Numbered from the stretch's first letter, positions 34,030 through 43,582 are shown. The stretch is 61,603 bases of DNA from Anaerolineales bacterium (GCA_020634875.1 JACKAX010000020.1:1-61603), one strand, 5' to 3'. Made by a program: numbers and translations. The notes: a model not told the origin generated them from the sequence alone.

Positions 34030-35811
34030 ATGACCGAAAATATCCTTGTCGCCATAGCCTGGCCTTATGCCAATGCCAAAATTCACGTTGGGAACATCAC
34101 TGGTTCTCACCTGCCTGGGGATATCGTCGCACGCTACCACCGTCTGAAAGGGAATCGCGTCCTCGTTGTCTCTGGCACTGACTCGCACGGCACTCCCGTC
34201 ACCCTCCGCGCCGATGCAGAAGGCAAATCTGTCGAAGAAGTTTACCAGTACTATCACCAAACTTTTCTCGATGTCTTTCAGCAATTGGGGATCACGTATG
34301 ACCTCTTTACCTCCACCCACACGGACAACCATTTCAAAGTCTCCCAAAGTATCTTCCTAGCTCTCCAGAAAAACGGCTACCTGTACACTGAAACCCGCCC
34401 GCAATGGTATTCCCCTGGGGCAGGCCGTTTCCTTCCCGACCGGTACGTGGAAGGAACTTGTTACATTTGTGGTGCTGAAGGCGCACGCTCCGATCAGTGT
34501 GATAACTGTGGCAATGTACTTGAACCCGATAAACTACTTAATCCCCGCTCCAAAGTGGATAACTCTAGCCCCGAACTCCGCAATACCGAGCACTACTTCC
34601 TCGACCTTTCCAAACTGGAACCTGAAGTGACTAAATTCCTCCGTGCGCGCGAGGCCCACATGCGTGAAACTGTCCTCAGCCAGTCCCTGGGCCAGATCGA
34701 AACCGAAGGATTGAAACCCCGCGCGATCACCCGCGATCTTGATTGGGGTATCCCCGTGCCTGTCGAAGGGTGGGAGGGAAAATGCCTGTACGTTTGGTTC
34801 GAGGCAGTAATCGGTTACCTGTCTGCCGCCATTGAGTGGGCACAGGTTTCGGGTCAATCGGATGCCTGGAAAGCCTGGTGGACCAACCCGAACGCCAAGA
34901 CCTTTCACTTTATCGGTAAAGATAATATTTTCTTCCATGCCGCATGGTGGCCTGCCCAACTGCTTGGCACAGGTGCACAATTTCTCGAAATATTTGCGGG
35001 TGAAAGGGACCAACCGCTTACCCTACCTTATGATGTTCCGGCTAATCAGTTTATGAACCTGGAGGGGCGCAAAATTTCCGGGAGCCGCAACTGGGTTGTG
35101 GATGGCTTGGACGCTCTCACCCGGTACGATCCCGATCCCCTTCGCTACTATCTGACCATCAATATGCCCGAAAATCGGGACACCGATTGGGACTGGAAAG
35201 AATTCGTCGCCCGGAATAACAATGAACTCGTTGCCACCTGGGGTAACCTTGCGAATCGCGTCCTATCATTCTGCTACAAACATTGGGAAGGCTACATCCC
35301 CGAACCTGGTCCCCTGCGTCCCGGTGACGAAGAACTCCTTGCCACGATTGATGCCGGGTTTGAAACTGTTGGGAACTTGCTCTACGCGGTCAAACTCCGC
35401 CCTGCTTTGCAAGAAACCCTTCGCCTCGCCACGGAGGTGAACAAATATCTGGATGTGACTGCCCCTTGGAGTGCCATTAAAACTGACAAATCCGAGGCTG
35501 CCAAAACTGTCTACACTGCTCTCCGCGCCATCGACTCCCTCAAAACCCTTTTCTCGCCCTTCCTACCCTTCACTTGCGAGAAATTGCATACATATCTCGG
35601 CTATGATTTCCCTCTCTTTGGCGAGCAATATACCCAAACCATTACTGATTCCCTTGGCACTCACGTTGGTTTACGTTACCGCGAAGGAAATGCAAGTGGT
35701 AAGTGGGAACCTAGCCAGTTGCATCCTGGAAAGGCGTTGCGGCAACCCGCCCCGTTGTTCAAGAAATTGGAAGAAAAGGTTGCAGAAGAAGAGCGGGCAC
35801 GGTTAGGCTAG
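34030..35811 (+). CDS. metG: Methionyl-tRNA synthetase
   Basis: A 593-residue class I synthetase charging tRNA-Met. The HIGH equivalent is HVGN in WPYANAKIHVGNITGSHLPG. A knuckle CYICGAEGARSDQCDNCG lies near residue 140. The KMSKS loop reads GRKISGSRNW. The ending lacks the C-terminal tRNA-binding (Trbp111-like) domain that some MetG proteins have. ATG 34030 is preferred to an upstream ATG at 33961 because GGAG sits nine bases before it. Confidence 0.96.
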   Translation: MTENILVAIAWPYANAKIHVGNITGSHLPGDIVARYHRLKGNRVLVVSGTDSHGTPVTLRADAEGKSVEEVYQYYHQTFLDVFQQLGITYDLFTSTHTDNHFKVSQSIFLALQKNGYLYTETRPQWYSPGAGRFLPDRYVEGTCYICGAEGARSDQCDNCGNVLEPDKLLNPRSKVDNSSPELRNTEHYFLDLSKLEPEVTKFLRAREAHMRETVLSQSLGQIETEGLKPRAITRDLDWGIPVPVEGWEGKCLYVWFEAVIGYLSAAIEWAQVSGQSDAWKAWWTNPNAKTFHFIGKDNIFFHAAWWPAQLLGTGAQFLEIFAGERDQPLTLPYDVPANQFMNLEGRKISGSRNWVVDGLDALTRYDPDPLRYYLTINMPENRDTDWDWKEFVARNNNELVATWGNLANRVLSFCYKHWEGYIPEPGPLRPGDEELLATIDAGFETVGNLLYAVKLRPALQETLRLATEVNKYLDVTAPWSAIKTDKSEAAKTVYTALRAIDSLKTLFSPFLPFTCEKLHTYLGYDFPLFGEQYTQTITDSLGTHVGLRYREGNASGKWEPSQLHPGKALRQPAPLFKKLEEKVAEEERARLG

Positions 35812-35820
35812 TCTCATGAA

Positions 35821-35852
35821 AAAGACGGTGTTGTAACAGCGCCGTCTTTTTT
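35821..35852 (+). terminator. Terminator of metG
   Basis: AAAGACGG/CCGTCTTT hairpin followed by a T-run. Confidence 0.85.
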
Positions 35853-35923
35853 GTCGCAACGGTGTTAGAGAGGTTTCGGGCGGAGTAGCACGTTGGTATC
35901 ATCTAGTACTCAGATTACTGAGT

Positions 35924-35929
35924 TATACT
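35924..35929 (+). promoter_or_regulatory. -10 box of lipB, leaderless geometry
   Basis: TATACT seven bases before the GTG at 35937. No good -35 and no ribosome binding site. Confidence 0.45.
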
Positions 35930-35936
35930 ATTCCGC

Positions 35937-36704
35937 GTGTTTCCCCAAAGATGTGAGATTTACGTTCTCGGTACAGTGCTTTACCAAACTGCATGGGATT
36001 TGCAAGCGCGCCTCGCTGATGAAGTCGCACAGGGAAATCGCCCTCCAACCCTTCTCCTGCTCGAACATCCTCATACGTATACTTTTGGACGCCGCGGTCA
36101 CGCAGAAAATCTGCTTTGGGATGAGGCTGAACGCGCCCGCCGTGGGGTGGAAGTCCATTGGGTGGATCGTGGCGGGGATGTAACCTATCACGGGCCGGGA
36201 CAGTTGGTGGGGTATCCGATCATTCCCCTCGCCCCTGGCTCTTCTCCTAGCGGAAGAGAGGTATTAGACCCCCGTCCTCCTTTCAGTGGTGGCGTAAGGG
36301 TGGTAGATTATGTCCGCAAACTCGAAAACGCACTCATCAAAACGCTCGCTGAACTTGGCGTTGCCTCAGGACAAATTGAAGGGCGGACGGGGGTTTGGGT
36401 TCAGCCAGATGTCGCATCCCGGTGTCTGTATTGTCCTCCAGCCGCGAAAATGATCCCCTCGAAAATTGCCGCGATTGGGGTAAAGGTGGACGCGCGAGGT
36501 ATCACCCGGCATGGGTTCGCCCTCAACGTGAATACGGATATGGAATACTGGGGCGGGATCATCGGGTGTGGGTTGAAAGATGCCTGTGTTATCAACTTGG
36601 CCGATCTACTCTGGGAGCCGCCTGAGATGGGAAAAGTTATCAAAAAATTCGTACACGCGTTTGGCGAAGTATTTGAATACGAAACGGTGTTCAATGATAT
36701 GTGA
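35937..36704 (+). CDS. lipB: Lipoyl(octanoyl) transferase
   Basis: A 255-residue enzyme moving octanoyl from acyl carrier protein to lipoyl domains. Motifs include LLLEHPHTYTFGRRG, VDRGGDVTYHGPGQLVGYPI, the catalytic Lys in SKIAAIGVKV and the catalytic Cys in GIIGCGLKDA. Two extra segments are seen relative to the usual protein: about 20 residues after YPIIPL (SSPSGREVLDPRPPFSG) and a Cys-containing stretch after TGVWV (RCLYCPPAAK). The start is GTG. Confidence 0.94.
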   Translation: MFPQRCEIYVLGTVLYQTAWDLQARLADEVAQGNRPPTLLLLEHPHTYTFGRRGHAENLLWDEAERARRGVEVHWVDRGGDVTYHGPGQLVGYPIIPLAPGSSPSGREVLDPRPPFSGGVRVVDYVRKLENALIKTLAELGVASGQIEGRTGVWVQPDVASRCLYCPPAAKMIPSKIAAIGVKVDARGITRHGFALNVNTDMEYWGGIIGCGLKDACVINLADLLWEPPEMGKVIKKFVHAFGEVFEYETVFNDM

Positions 36705-36735
36705 AGAGTACTGAGCGCTGACCCCTTACTCTCCT

Positions 36736-37599
36736 ATGACCCTCTACGACGTTCTTAACCTTACCCGCGACGCTACCCCGGAAGAAATCCGGGGCGCGTA
36801 CCGCGCCCTTGCCAAAAAATATCATCCAGACCTGGTTCAGCAAGCCGATGGCGAAACGAAACGCCTGGCGGAAGAACGACTTAAGGCCATTAACGAGGCT
36901 TACACCATCCTCAACGATCCGGTTGCGCGCGAAAAATATCACCAGGTTATGTGGACCAGTCGCGATCCAGCCCGTCGCTATCAAAAAATCTTTCCCCAAC
37001 GTTCCCCAGCCTCGAATGGTAAACCCGCTTCTGAGAAGAGCGCCAACCCCGCCGAACAAATTCTCCTCCAACTCAACACCCTGCGCGCCGATCAGGATTA
37101 TCTTCAGCATCGTCAACAAATCAAACGCCGTCGGTTTATGTTTGGCGCACTTTTGAGCACTCTCATTATTTTCTTCTTTATGTGGGTTGAAAATGCGACC
37201 CTGAGCACGACCCGGTATGATCTTTTGCCTCGCCTGGGTAGTTTTCTGTTTACTTTTCTCAGTAGTGAATTGATAGCTATTCCGGTCATCATCAACGCTA
37301 GTTCAATGCGCCTTCCCCGTTATCCCGGCTTGAGCAATCCCATTCTATTTTCCGTGGCTGTGTTTGTTGGCACTACGTTTGCTTGTGCCGCTATCACCCT
37401 CCCACGCACAGAAGGGTCAGTAGTTCAAGGGGCATTTATCCTCGGGGGAATTATCGTTTCCTTTGCGCTTCTCCTTCATGTATACTTAATTCGGCGTTTA
37501 TCGTATTTACAAGAAATCATGTTTATAGAGGAACGCAACTTCCTCCACCATCAGATTCGCAAATTAGAACGCCAACTCGATGAAATCCGTAAAAAATAA
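36736..37599 (+). CDS. J-domain membrane protein
   Basis: A 287-residue protein with an N-terminal J domain (MTLYDVLNLTRDATPEEIRG; the HPD triad is in KKYHPDLVQ) that would recruit an Hsp70. After a linker there are four hydrophobic segments at about residues 136-152, 165-182, 197-218 and 228-250, then a charged coiled C-terminus (EERNFLHHQIRKLERQLDEI). It is not DnaJ itself: the Gly/Phe and zinc regions are missing. It precedes the LRR gene by nine bases. Confidence 0.88.
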   Translation: MTLYDVLNLTRDATPEEIRGAYRALAKKYHPDLVQQADGETKRLAEERLKAINEAYTILNDPVAREKYHQVMWTSRDPARRYQKIFPQRSPASNGKPASEKSANPAEQILLQLNTLRADQDYLQHRQQIKRRRFMFGALLSTLIIFFFMWVENATLSTTRYDLLPRLGSFLFTFLSSELIAIPVIINASSMRLPRYPGLSNPILFSVAVFVGTTFACAAITLPRTEGSVVQGAFILGGIIVSFALLLHVYLIRRLSYLQEIMFIEERNFLHHQIRKLERQLDEIRKK

Positions 37600-37608
37600 A
37601 GGAAAACC

Positions 37609-38034
37609 ATGGCTGCCGAAGAACGCACCTATAAAAATCTCGAAGACGCCCTCTCCGAACCAGAACAAGTCCGTCGTTTGAATCTCAGCAAACACGCCCT
37701 CCCCGGAGTGCCTGCAGAAATTGCCCGTTTCTACAATCTGTACCATCTTAATCTTAGTCATAATCGGCTTAACGATCTTCCTGCCTTCCTCTTCGCTCTG
37801 CCTCACCTCGAAGAAATCCTTCTGCAAAACAATCACCTCACCCACCTTCCCCCCGAGATCAGCAATCTGACCCATCTACGGGAACTTTACTTAGGCGACA
37901 ACCAACTCCAAATGCTTCCTGACCTGACCGCCTTACATAACTTAGAAATCCTGATCCTACGCGGTAACCCTCTTCCTCAAACTGAATTAGATCGCGTACG
38001 TGTTGCCCTTCCTCGCACGATACTCAGTATCTGA
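37609..38034 (+). CDS. Leucine-rich repeat protein
   Basis: A 141-residue protein made of about five LRR units (LYHLNLSHNRLNDLPAFLF, LEEILLQNNHLTHLPPEI, LRELYLGDNQLQMLPD, LEILILRGNPLP). No signal peptide; likely a cytoplasmic binding scaffold. It is in an operon with the J-domain gene. Confidence 0.88.
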   Translation: MAAEERTYKNLEDALSEPEQVRRLNLSKHALPGVPAEIARFYNLYHLNLSHNRLNDLPAFLFALPHLEEILLQNNHLTHLPPEISNLTHLRELYLGDNQLQMLPDLTALHNLEILILRGNPLPQTELDRVRVALPRTILSI

Positions 38035-38078
38035 CATTCCCTGGTACATCCGCATGAATTCCCTCCCCGAAATTCGGT

Positions 38079-38107
38079 TTGACTCTTTTTCTAAAAAACA
38101 TTAAACT
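38079..38107 (+). promoter_or_regulatory. Promoter of the FHA gene
   Basis: TTGACT, 17-base spacer, TAAACT; AAGGAG follows before the ATG at 38146. Confidence 0.65.
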
Positions 38108-38145
38108 ATCCCAGAAACCCATTCAAGGAACTCAAGGAGAAAAAC

Positions 38146-38760
38146 ATGGCGACGCCATCTTTCCAATTGGTCATGCGTGCTGGCCCATCCATCGGTAAAG
38201 TTTACCCTATTTCCAAAGGCGAAATGCATATTGGACGGGATATCAGCAACGAAATCGTCATCAACGACGCCGAAGTATCCAGAAAACACGTTCGTATTGT
38301 GATCCAGGCAGGGGAAGTGATCATTGAAGACTTAGGCTCCACAAATGGAAGCTTCGTCAATGAGCAACGCATTAGCGGCCCTTATACAATGGTCGCGGGT
38401 GATACCCTCCAACTCGGTGAACATGTTGTATTAGTTTTTGAAGCCGCCTTGCCAGCAAGCGATTCAACCGTAGCAGTACCTCCCACAGAACCCGCTTTTG
38501 ACGGCGAACTTACCCCCATTCAACCGCTGGAAATGCCTGTAACCCAGGCTCCACCACCTCCGCAGTATGAACTCCCCTCTGTTCCCGCCGCCACCGATAC
38601 CTCTGTCCCTGCCTCTTTTGAAGCAGTGCCCCCTGCTACTCCACCCAAAGACAACCGTCGCACGATCATCATAGCTGTGACCGCCGTTGTGGTGTTGTGT
38701 TGTGTATGCCCGGCGATCTCTACTGCGATATATTACGCCTATAATTATTTTATGCGCTAA
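38146..38760 (+). CDS. FHA domain protein with C-terminal membrane anchor
   Basis: A 204-residue protein. The FHA domain (residues 5-95) shows IGRDISNEIVIND, SRKHVRIV and LGSTNGSFVN, which bind phosphothreonine. A Pro-rich linker follows, then a C-terminal membrane helix (about residues 174-198, IIIAVTAVVVLCCVCPAIS). It probably reads Ser/Thr kinase signals at the membrane; no kinase lies nearby. Confidence 0.92.
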   Translation: MATPSFQLVMRAGPSIGKVYPISKGEMHIGRDISNEIVINDAEVSRKHVRIVIQAGEVIIEDLGSTNGSFVNEQRISGPYTMVAGDTLQLGEHVVLVFEAALPASDSTVAVPPTEPAFDGELTPIQPLEMPVTQAPPPPQYELPSVPAATDTSVPASFEAVPPATPPKDNRRTIIIAVTAVVVLCCVCPAISTAIYYAYNYFMR

Positions 38761-38799
38761 AGCTGTTTGTCATCTAAATAAAATCCCCTGCAAAGGAAT

Positions 38800-38920
38800 A
38801 ATGGCTTCAGAGATCGCCCGCCACACCCGAAGCCATTCTTTCTCATCCACCAAACCGAAATCGCCTCACAAACAAACGAACATATACCAATAAGCGTGGA
38901 GCTTGCCCCTCCACGCTTAT
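38800..38920. repeat. Two strong hairpins between FHA and murE
   Basis: AATGGCTTC/GAAGCCATT (38800-38837) and ATAAGCGTGGAG/CTCCACGCTTAT (38890-38920). The first has a short T-rich tail and may end FHA transcription; the second has none. Confidence 0.6.
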
Positions 38921-38966
38921 TGCCCTGTTCCCTTCATCCATACTCTTCTGAAGTTTACTCTTCAAT

Positions 38967-40274
38967 ATGCTCACTGCCCTCAAAAAACGCATCCCTCGCC
39001 GCGTCATGCACGCCTACCATTTTGTGCGCGCCCTCCTGGCCGTGGCCCTCAACGGCTACCCTGCCCGTCATCTGACCGTCATCGGCGTCACTGGCACCGA
39101 CGGAAAAACCACCACCTCCCACCTCATCTACCACATCCTGCGCGCCGCCGGACAACCCACCTCCCTCATCTCCACCACCGGAGCCATCATCCACGGCCTG
39201 GAAAACCGACCCCTCGGCTTGCACGTCACCACTCCCAACCCCTTTGAATTGCAAAAATTCATCAAAGACGCCGTCCGCGCGGGCTCCAAATATCTTGTTC
39301 TCGAATCTACCTCCCATGGCCTCGCCCAGTATCGCGTGTGGGGCAGCAACTACCAAATCGGTGTGTTCACCAACGTCACCCGCGAACACCTTGACTACCA
39401 TGGTTCCTACGAACAATACCTGAAAGACAAAGCCCGCCTGCTCAAATCTGTCAAAACCAGTATCCTGAATCGGGATGATGCTTCCTTTGAAAAACTCAAA
39501 CCCCTCGCGCGGGGCAAACTCCTAACCTATGGCCTGAAACCCGGCGCGGAAATCACCTCGGATGGTTTTCGCCTGACCCCCACGGGGATGGATATCACGA
39601 TCCCCCGCTTGGGCCAAACCGTCCATGCCCAACTTGTCGGCGATTACAATGCCCAAAATATCCTCGCTGCCACCAGCGTGGGTCTCACCCTTGGCCTTGC
39701 CCCCAACGCTATCGCTGCGGGCATTGAAAAGGCATCCCCGCCCCCAGGCCGCCTCCAACGGGTGGACGCGGGCCAACCTTTCACTGTCTTCGTAGATTTC
39801 GCCCACACTCCCAACTCCCTTGAAAACGTGCTCAAACTCCTGCGCGGTATGGCGAAAAATCGTCTAATCGTTGTCTTTGGTTGTGCGGGCCTGCGCGACC
39901 CGTACAAACGCTATCCGATGGGCACCTCCGCCGGACGCTACGCCGACCTCACCGTTATCACCGCCGAAGACCCCCGCACTGAAAGCCTCGACGAGATCAT
40001 GGCCGAAGTAGCCCAGGGCGTCGAAAACCAAGGCGGCGTGCGGAACCAATCCTATTACCTCATCAGCGACCGGCAACAAGCTATCCAGTTTGCGTTGGGG
40101 CAAGCCCAACCGGGTGACATTGTCGTCACCTGTGGCAAAGCGCACGAACAAAGCATGTGTTTCGGTACCGTCGAATACCCCTGGGATGAATTTCAGGCGG
40201 TTAAATATGCTTTAGGTGTCGCAGGCGTTGCACCGATTATTCTTCCAACTGCACAGAGTACTGCACAAAAATAG
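38967..40274 (+). CDS. murE: MurE-like UDP-MurNAc-tripeptide ligase, short form
   Basis: A 435-residue Mur ligase that adds the third, diamino acid residue of the stem peptide. The P-loop is TVIGVTGTDGKTTTSHLIYH, and LVLESTSHGL and TNVTREHLDYHGS are MurE motifs. It lacks most of the first MurE domain and is shorter than the typical 480-500 residues. The position that reads DNPR in mDAP-adding enzymes is EDPR here, so the added residue may differ (ornithine or lysine, inferred). The stop codon lies inside a 22-bp hairpin. Confidence 0.88.
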   Translation: MLTALKKRIPRRVMHAYHFVRALLAVALNGYPARHLTVIGVTGTDGKTTTSHLIYHILRAAGQPTSLISTTGAIIHGLENRPLGLHVTTPNPFELQKFIKDAVRAGSKYLVLESTSHGLAQYRVWGSNYQIGVFTNVTREHLDYHGSYEQYLKDKARLLKSVKTSILNRDDASFEKLKPLARGKLLTYGLKPGAEITSDGFRLTPTGMDITIPRLGQTVHAQLVGDYNAQNILAATSVGLTLGLAPNAIAAGIEKASPPPGRLQRVDAGQPFTVFVDFAHTPNSLENVLKLLRGMAKNRLIVVFGCAGLRDPYKRYPMGTSAGRYADLTVITAEDPRTESLDEIMAEVAQGVENQGGVRNQSYYLISDRQQAIQFALGQAQPGDIVVTCGKAHEQSMCFGTVEYPWDEFQAVKYALGVAGVAPIILPTAQSTAQK

Positions 40275-40316
40275 AACGTGGGAGTTGTATAAGCCCCACG
40301 TTCTATTTTTGTGCAG
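40261..40316. terminator. 22-bp perfect hairpin at the murE-mraY junction
   Basis: Two perfectly complementary 22-base arms (40261-40282 and 40295-40316) around a 12-base loop. The arms include AAAAA and TTTTT, so a shorter core hairpin plus T-run would be a bidirectional terminator. It covers the murE stop and ends three bases before the mraY ATG. Confidence 0.8.
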
Positions 40317-40319
40317 TTT

Positions 40320-41339
40320 ATGATTTCTATGTCTATCGCAATTTCCCTCGGTATCGTTGCCTGCTGGCTTACCATTATTTGGGGTGACGTCATCATTCGC
40401 ACCCTCATCCACTTTCGGATGGGAAAAAATATCCGTCTACGTGGTGCTGCTGCGGTTGTGTCGCACCATTTGACGAAACAAGGTACCCCAACGTTTGGCG
40501 GGATTATGTTCGTGCTTCCCACCCTGTTCGTCATCGCCATGATTAATGTTGCCAACGTGGTAAAGGGGGCTGAGCAAGGCCGCTCGATCCTGATCCCACT
40601 CGTGGCGCTGGTGTTGTACGCTTTACTGGGCGCGGTGGATGATTGGGAAGGCGTGCGCGGGGCACGGAAATCGGAAGGGATCACTGCCCAGGCCAAATTT
40701 GCAGGGCAGATTGTGTTGGCTGTGGGGGTCTCGCTCGGTTTGCATTATGGTTTGGGGTTGAGTAGTGTCGCGATTCCATTTATCCCATTTAAAATCAACC
40801 TTGGTATTTGGTATGTTCCCATCGCCATTTTTGTTATCGTTTCGATCTCCAACGCGGTTAACATCACTGATGGGCTGGATGGGTTAGCTGGGAATATTGC
40901 GGCGGTCGCATTTGCTGCGTATGGGGTGATTTCAATTTTGCAGGGGCAAATTTATCTGGCTGTGTTTGATTTTGTAATGGTAGGGAGTTTGTTCGGTTTT
41001 CTATGGTTCAATGCCCATCCCGCGCGGGTATTTATGGGGGATACGGGGTCGCTTTCCCTCGGCGCGGTGCTGGCGATTTCCGCCCTGATGACCGGGCAGT
41101 GGTTGTTATTCCCTGTCATTGGGCTGATTTTTGTCTTTGAGGCTGTGACCGATTCAATCCAACTACTCTATTTCAAATACACAATCCGCCGCTACGGGGA
41201 AAAACGCCGGGTTTTCCTGATGTGCCCCATTCACCACACGTTTGAACTGATGGGCTGGAGCGAACAGCAGATCGTGTACCGGTTTATGTTTGTGAGCGTG
41301 CTGGCGGCGTTGATTGGGGTCGCGTTAGCTTTGGTCTAA
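40320..41339 (+). CDS. mraY: Phospho-N-acetylmuramoyl-pentapeptide transferase
   Basis: A 339-residue integral membrane enzyme making lipid I. Signature motifs are [68 protein letters not shown] and [12 protein letters not shown]. About ten hydrophobic segments are present. A GTG at 40311 lies within the hairpin arm; ATG 40320 or 40329 is preferred. Its last bases overlap the stop of the convergent gene. Confidence 0.95.
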   Translation: MISMSIAISLGIVACWLTIIWGDVIIRTLIHFRMGKNIRLRGAAAVVSHHLTKQGTPTFGGIMFVLPTLFVIAMINVANVVKGAEQGRSILIPLVALVLYALLGAVDDWEGVRGARKSEGITAQAKFAGQIVLAVGVSLGLHYGLGLSSVAIPFIPFKINLGIWYVPIAIFVIVSISNAVNITDGLDGLAGNIAAVAFAAYGVISILQGQIYLAVFDFVMVGSLFGFLWFNAHPARVFMGDTGSLSLGAVLAISALMTGQWLLFPVIGLIFVFEAVTDSIQLLYFKYTIRRYGEKRRVFLMCPIHHTFELMGWSEQQIVYRFMFVSVLAALIGVALALV

Positions 41340-43516
41340 AACCTGAAGTTTGGCTCTGCCCGCGCCATCCGCACGCTGATTTCGATCCACTTCTCCTCCT
41401 CTTTCACATACACCTCACTTACCCATCCCATAGCTGAATCCATCACGAACGCGCCAAACACTGGCTCGCCATGTGGAAACCATACCTGCCCACCGACGAT
41501 GTGCGTGCCCTGATTGCGCGGGAGTGTGAACCCCTGTTCTTTTGGCGCAACCACGCCATCGCCAAACCGCACCCACCAGGGGTTAAGTTCCACAAAGTTA
41601 AACCACTTGTGCAAATCGGGAAGCGGAGGGGCCGCGGCTTGTTTGTGCCAGATTGCCAGGGTGGGGACACGATTCTGCCCCCCACGCGCCCACCAGTCTT
41701 TGATGGCAGGGATAGCGGCGCGGATGCGGTCGTGCTGAACCCAGCCCCGGTCAATCATCTGGTCAATCCCAAATTGGTTGTTGGCAATATGATCCAGGGC
41801 GGAGGCGCAGAAGAAGCGGATTTCGTCGTTGGGGTGGTCGAGCCAGGTGACGAAATCGGGGAAGGCGGGGGGATAGGCACTGTCTACGAGGACGGTGACA
41901 AGCAATTCGAGAATGGTTGGGTCTTGAATAGTTTTGGCGGCGGTGTAAATGAACGGGTAGGCGTCTGGGGCGAGGGCGGCGAAGGCTTCACGGAGGGTTT
42001 CAAATTGTTCGGGGAGATTTTCGCCCAGGGAACGGGCTTGCGCGAGGAGGGCAGAGACGCAGTCGTCGGGCGTGGTTGAGGATGAGGAGGCGGCGCGTGG
42101 TGCGGGGCCTGCCGTGGGAAGATCGCCAGGGGGGATAGTGCCTGTGCCAGGTGTGAGGTGATCGGCGAGGTGTTCTAGCGGAACGGGGGGCAAATTTTCC
42201 AGGTAAGAGGCGGGTTTGCCGAGGGGCAAGCGTTTTGCCCGTAGTGTATTTCCATCTAATTCAACCCCGTGCAGGTAGCCGTTATTGATTTTTCGGTGGA
42301 ACGCGCGTTCTTCTTGTAGGTCAAAGACGATAAGTTGGCTCATGTCGTAAAGTACGAGATAGCGTCCGTCGGGGGTAAAGAGCAAATTGCCATCTATGGT
42401 GCGAAAGCGGGTGAGGCCTTCGACAATCGGGCGGCTGAAGCTGTAGTGCAGGCTGTCTGCACTGCGGTGGATTTCGCCATAGTTTTCTTCCTGAATGATG
42501 AGGTTGTAAGGTTTGACGTGGAAGATGCGGGTAATCCAGCCTTTACCCCATTCGTTGGGCGTGGCAAAGGTATTAGCGGGGCGGTTGAGAGTGACCATCG
42601 GGTAGTTGTGGAGGAGGGCTGCGCGTAAATCTTCGAGTTCGAGCCGGGCTTGTGCTTGCCGAACGCCTGTAGAGTCGTCGAAGGCGGGGGGAATGGATAA
42701 GGTTTCGGCGTCGAATTTCAGTTGTAAGGTATAGAAGGTGCGGGGGAGGCCGCGCACGGTGCGGGGTTCGGCTTTGAGATCGTAGGCTTGTAGGTTGAAT
42801 GTGGCATACGTTCGGGCGCGCCAGAGACGTTGGACGGTAATTTTGTCCACGTCAAAGGTGATAGCACGGATGACCTCTCTGAGCATCAAGAAGCCCACGG
42901 GGAGCAGGAGCACGCCCATGACACTCAGACAAGCGATCACAAACCAGCTTTGGAGATCGTTAGAGAAGGTGCCGATGCGCCATCCAAGGAGTGGAACAAA
43001 TCCCATAAATGCACCCAACCCCATGATGACGAGGGCAGCAATTACTTCGGACGCGAAGTTCCGTTGATAGATGAAGGGAAGCGTGCGTGTGCGGACGGCT
43101 TTTTGCGCCTGCTGGAGGGCCGGAACTCGTGGGCGGAGGGCAGCGTAGAGGGTGGCAAGGCCTTGCGGGTCGCCGTAGAGGGTGAGGCGTGAAACGTGAT
43201 CTGTGACAGGGGAAGTGTGCAGAGTAAGGGCGTTTTGGCGGAGGGTGGTGAGGGTGATTTGTGTATACGGGATTTCAGTTTCTTGGCCTAGACGGCGGAG
43301 CGTAAGGTGATTGGGATGGAGGGTGATGGTATAGCTGACTTGCCAGGTGTTGAAAAGGAAATATCCGACGGGGAGCATAGCCCCCCCGCAAAACCACCAG
43401 CCAAACGGGTCTTTTTCTGCAAAACCAACGAAAAAACCAAGCACGGCCAATGCAAGAAACGCCAGCGTTCCAACAATGGGAAGAATGCGAAAGAGGGGGG
43501 ATGGGCGATAGGTCAT
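41336..43516 (-). CDS. Large membrane protein of unknown function with a HEAT-like middle
   Basis: A 726-residue protein I do not recognise. The N-terminus has two membrane helices (about residues 9-29 and 34-56) and a PH-like strand-rich segment (YTITLHPNHLTLRRLGQETE). Another helix pair is at about 160-220 with a second such segment. A long soluble part follows, containing FTPDGRYLVLYDMSQLIVFD, a Pro/Ser linker and HEAT-like helices (FPDFVTWLDHPNDEIRFFCA). Downstream of the HAD gene, 42 bases apart. Confidence 0.75.
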   Translation of the reverse strand: MTYRPSPLFRILPIVGTLAFLALAVLGFFVGFAEKDPFGWWFCGGAMLPVGYFLFNTWQVSYTITLHPNHLTLRRLGQETEIPYTQITLTTLRQNALTLHTSPVTDHVSRLTLYGDPQGLATLYAALRPRVPALQQAQKAVRTRTLPFIYQRNFASEVIAALVIMGLGAFMGFVPLLGWRIGTFSNDLQSWFVIACLSVMGVLLLPVGFLMLREVIRAITFDVDKITVQRLWRARTYATFNLQAYDLKAEPRTVRGLPRTFYTLQLKFDAETLSIPPAFDDSTGVRQAQARLELEDLRAALLHNYPMVTLNRPANTFATPNEWGKGWITRIFHVKPYNLIIQEENYGEIHRSADSLHYSFSRPIVEGLTRFRTIDGNLLFTPDGRYLVLYDMSQLIVFDLQEERAFHRKINNGYLHGVELDGNTLRAKRLPLGKPASYLENLPPVPLEHLADHLTPGTGTIPPGDLPTAGPAPRAASSSSTTPDDCVSALLAQARSLGENLPEQFETLREAFAALAPDAYPFIYTAAKTIQDPTILELLVTVLVDSAYPPAFPDFVTWLDHPNDEIRFFCASALDHIANNQFGIDQMIDRGWVQHDRIRAAIPAIKDWWARGGQNRVPTLAIWHKQAAAPPLPDLHKWFNFVELNPWWVRFGDGVVAPKEQGFTLPRNQGTHIVGGQVWFPHGEPVFGAFVMDSAMGWVSEVYVKEEEKWIEISVRMARAEPNFRF

Positions 43517-43547
43517 CTAAAAAAAGGATGGGTGCTCGTCATTTCAC

Positions 43548-43582
43548 CTCTTCATTTATTACTCATTACTTATCACTTTCCC
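43548..43582. repeat. Short-word array (ATTACTT type) at the HAD gene end
   Basis: TTATTACTC, ATTACTT, ATCACTT words. The array encodes the last residues KVISNE and the stop codon of the HAD protein. The same type recurs at 46612 and 53202. Confidence 0.65.

Noticed and set aside
33922..34030. T-box or S-adenosylmethionine riboswitch before metG
   Set aside because: Only the upstream gene's terminator and a short word array are present; no conserved specifier or SAM-box elements were found.
38932..38966. Leaderless promoter for murE using TTTACT
   Set aside because: The hexamer matches only four of six positions and no -35 box lies at 16-18 bases.
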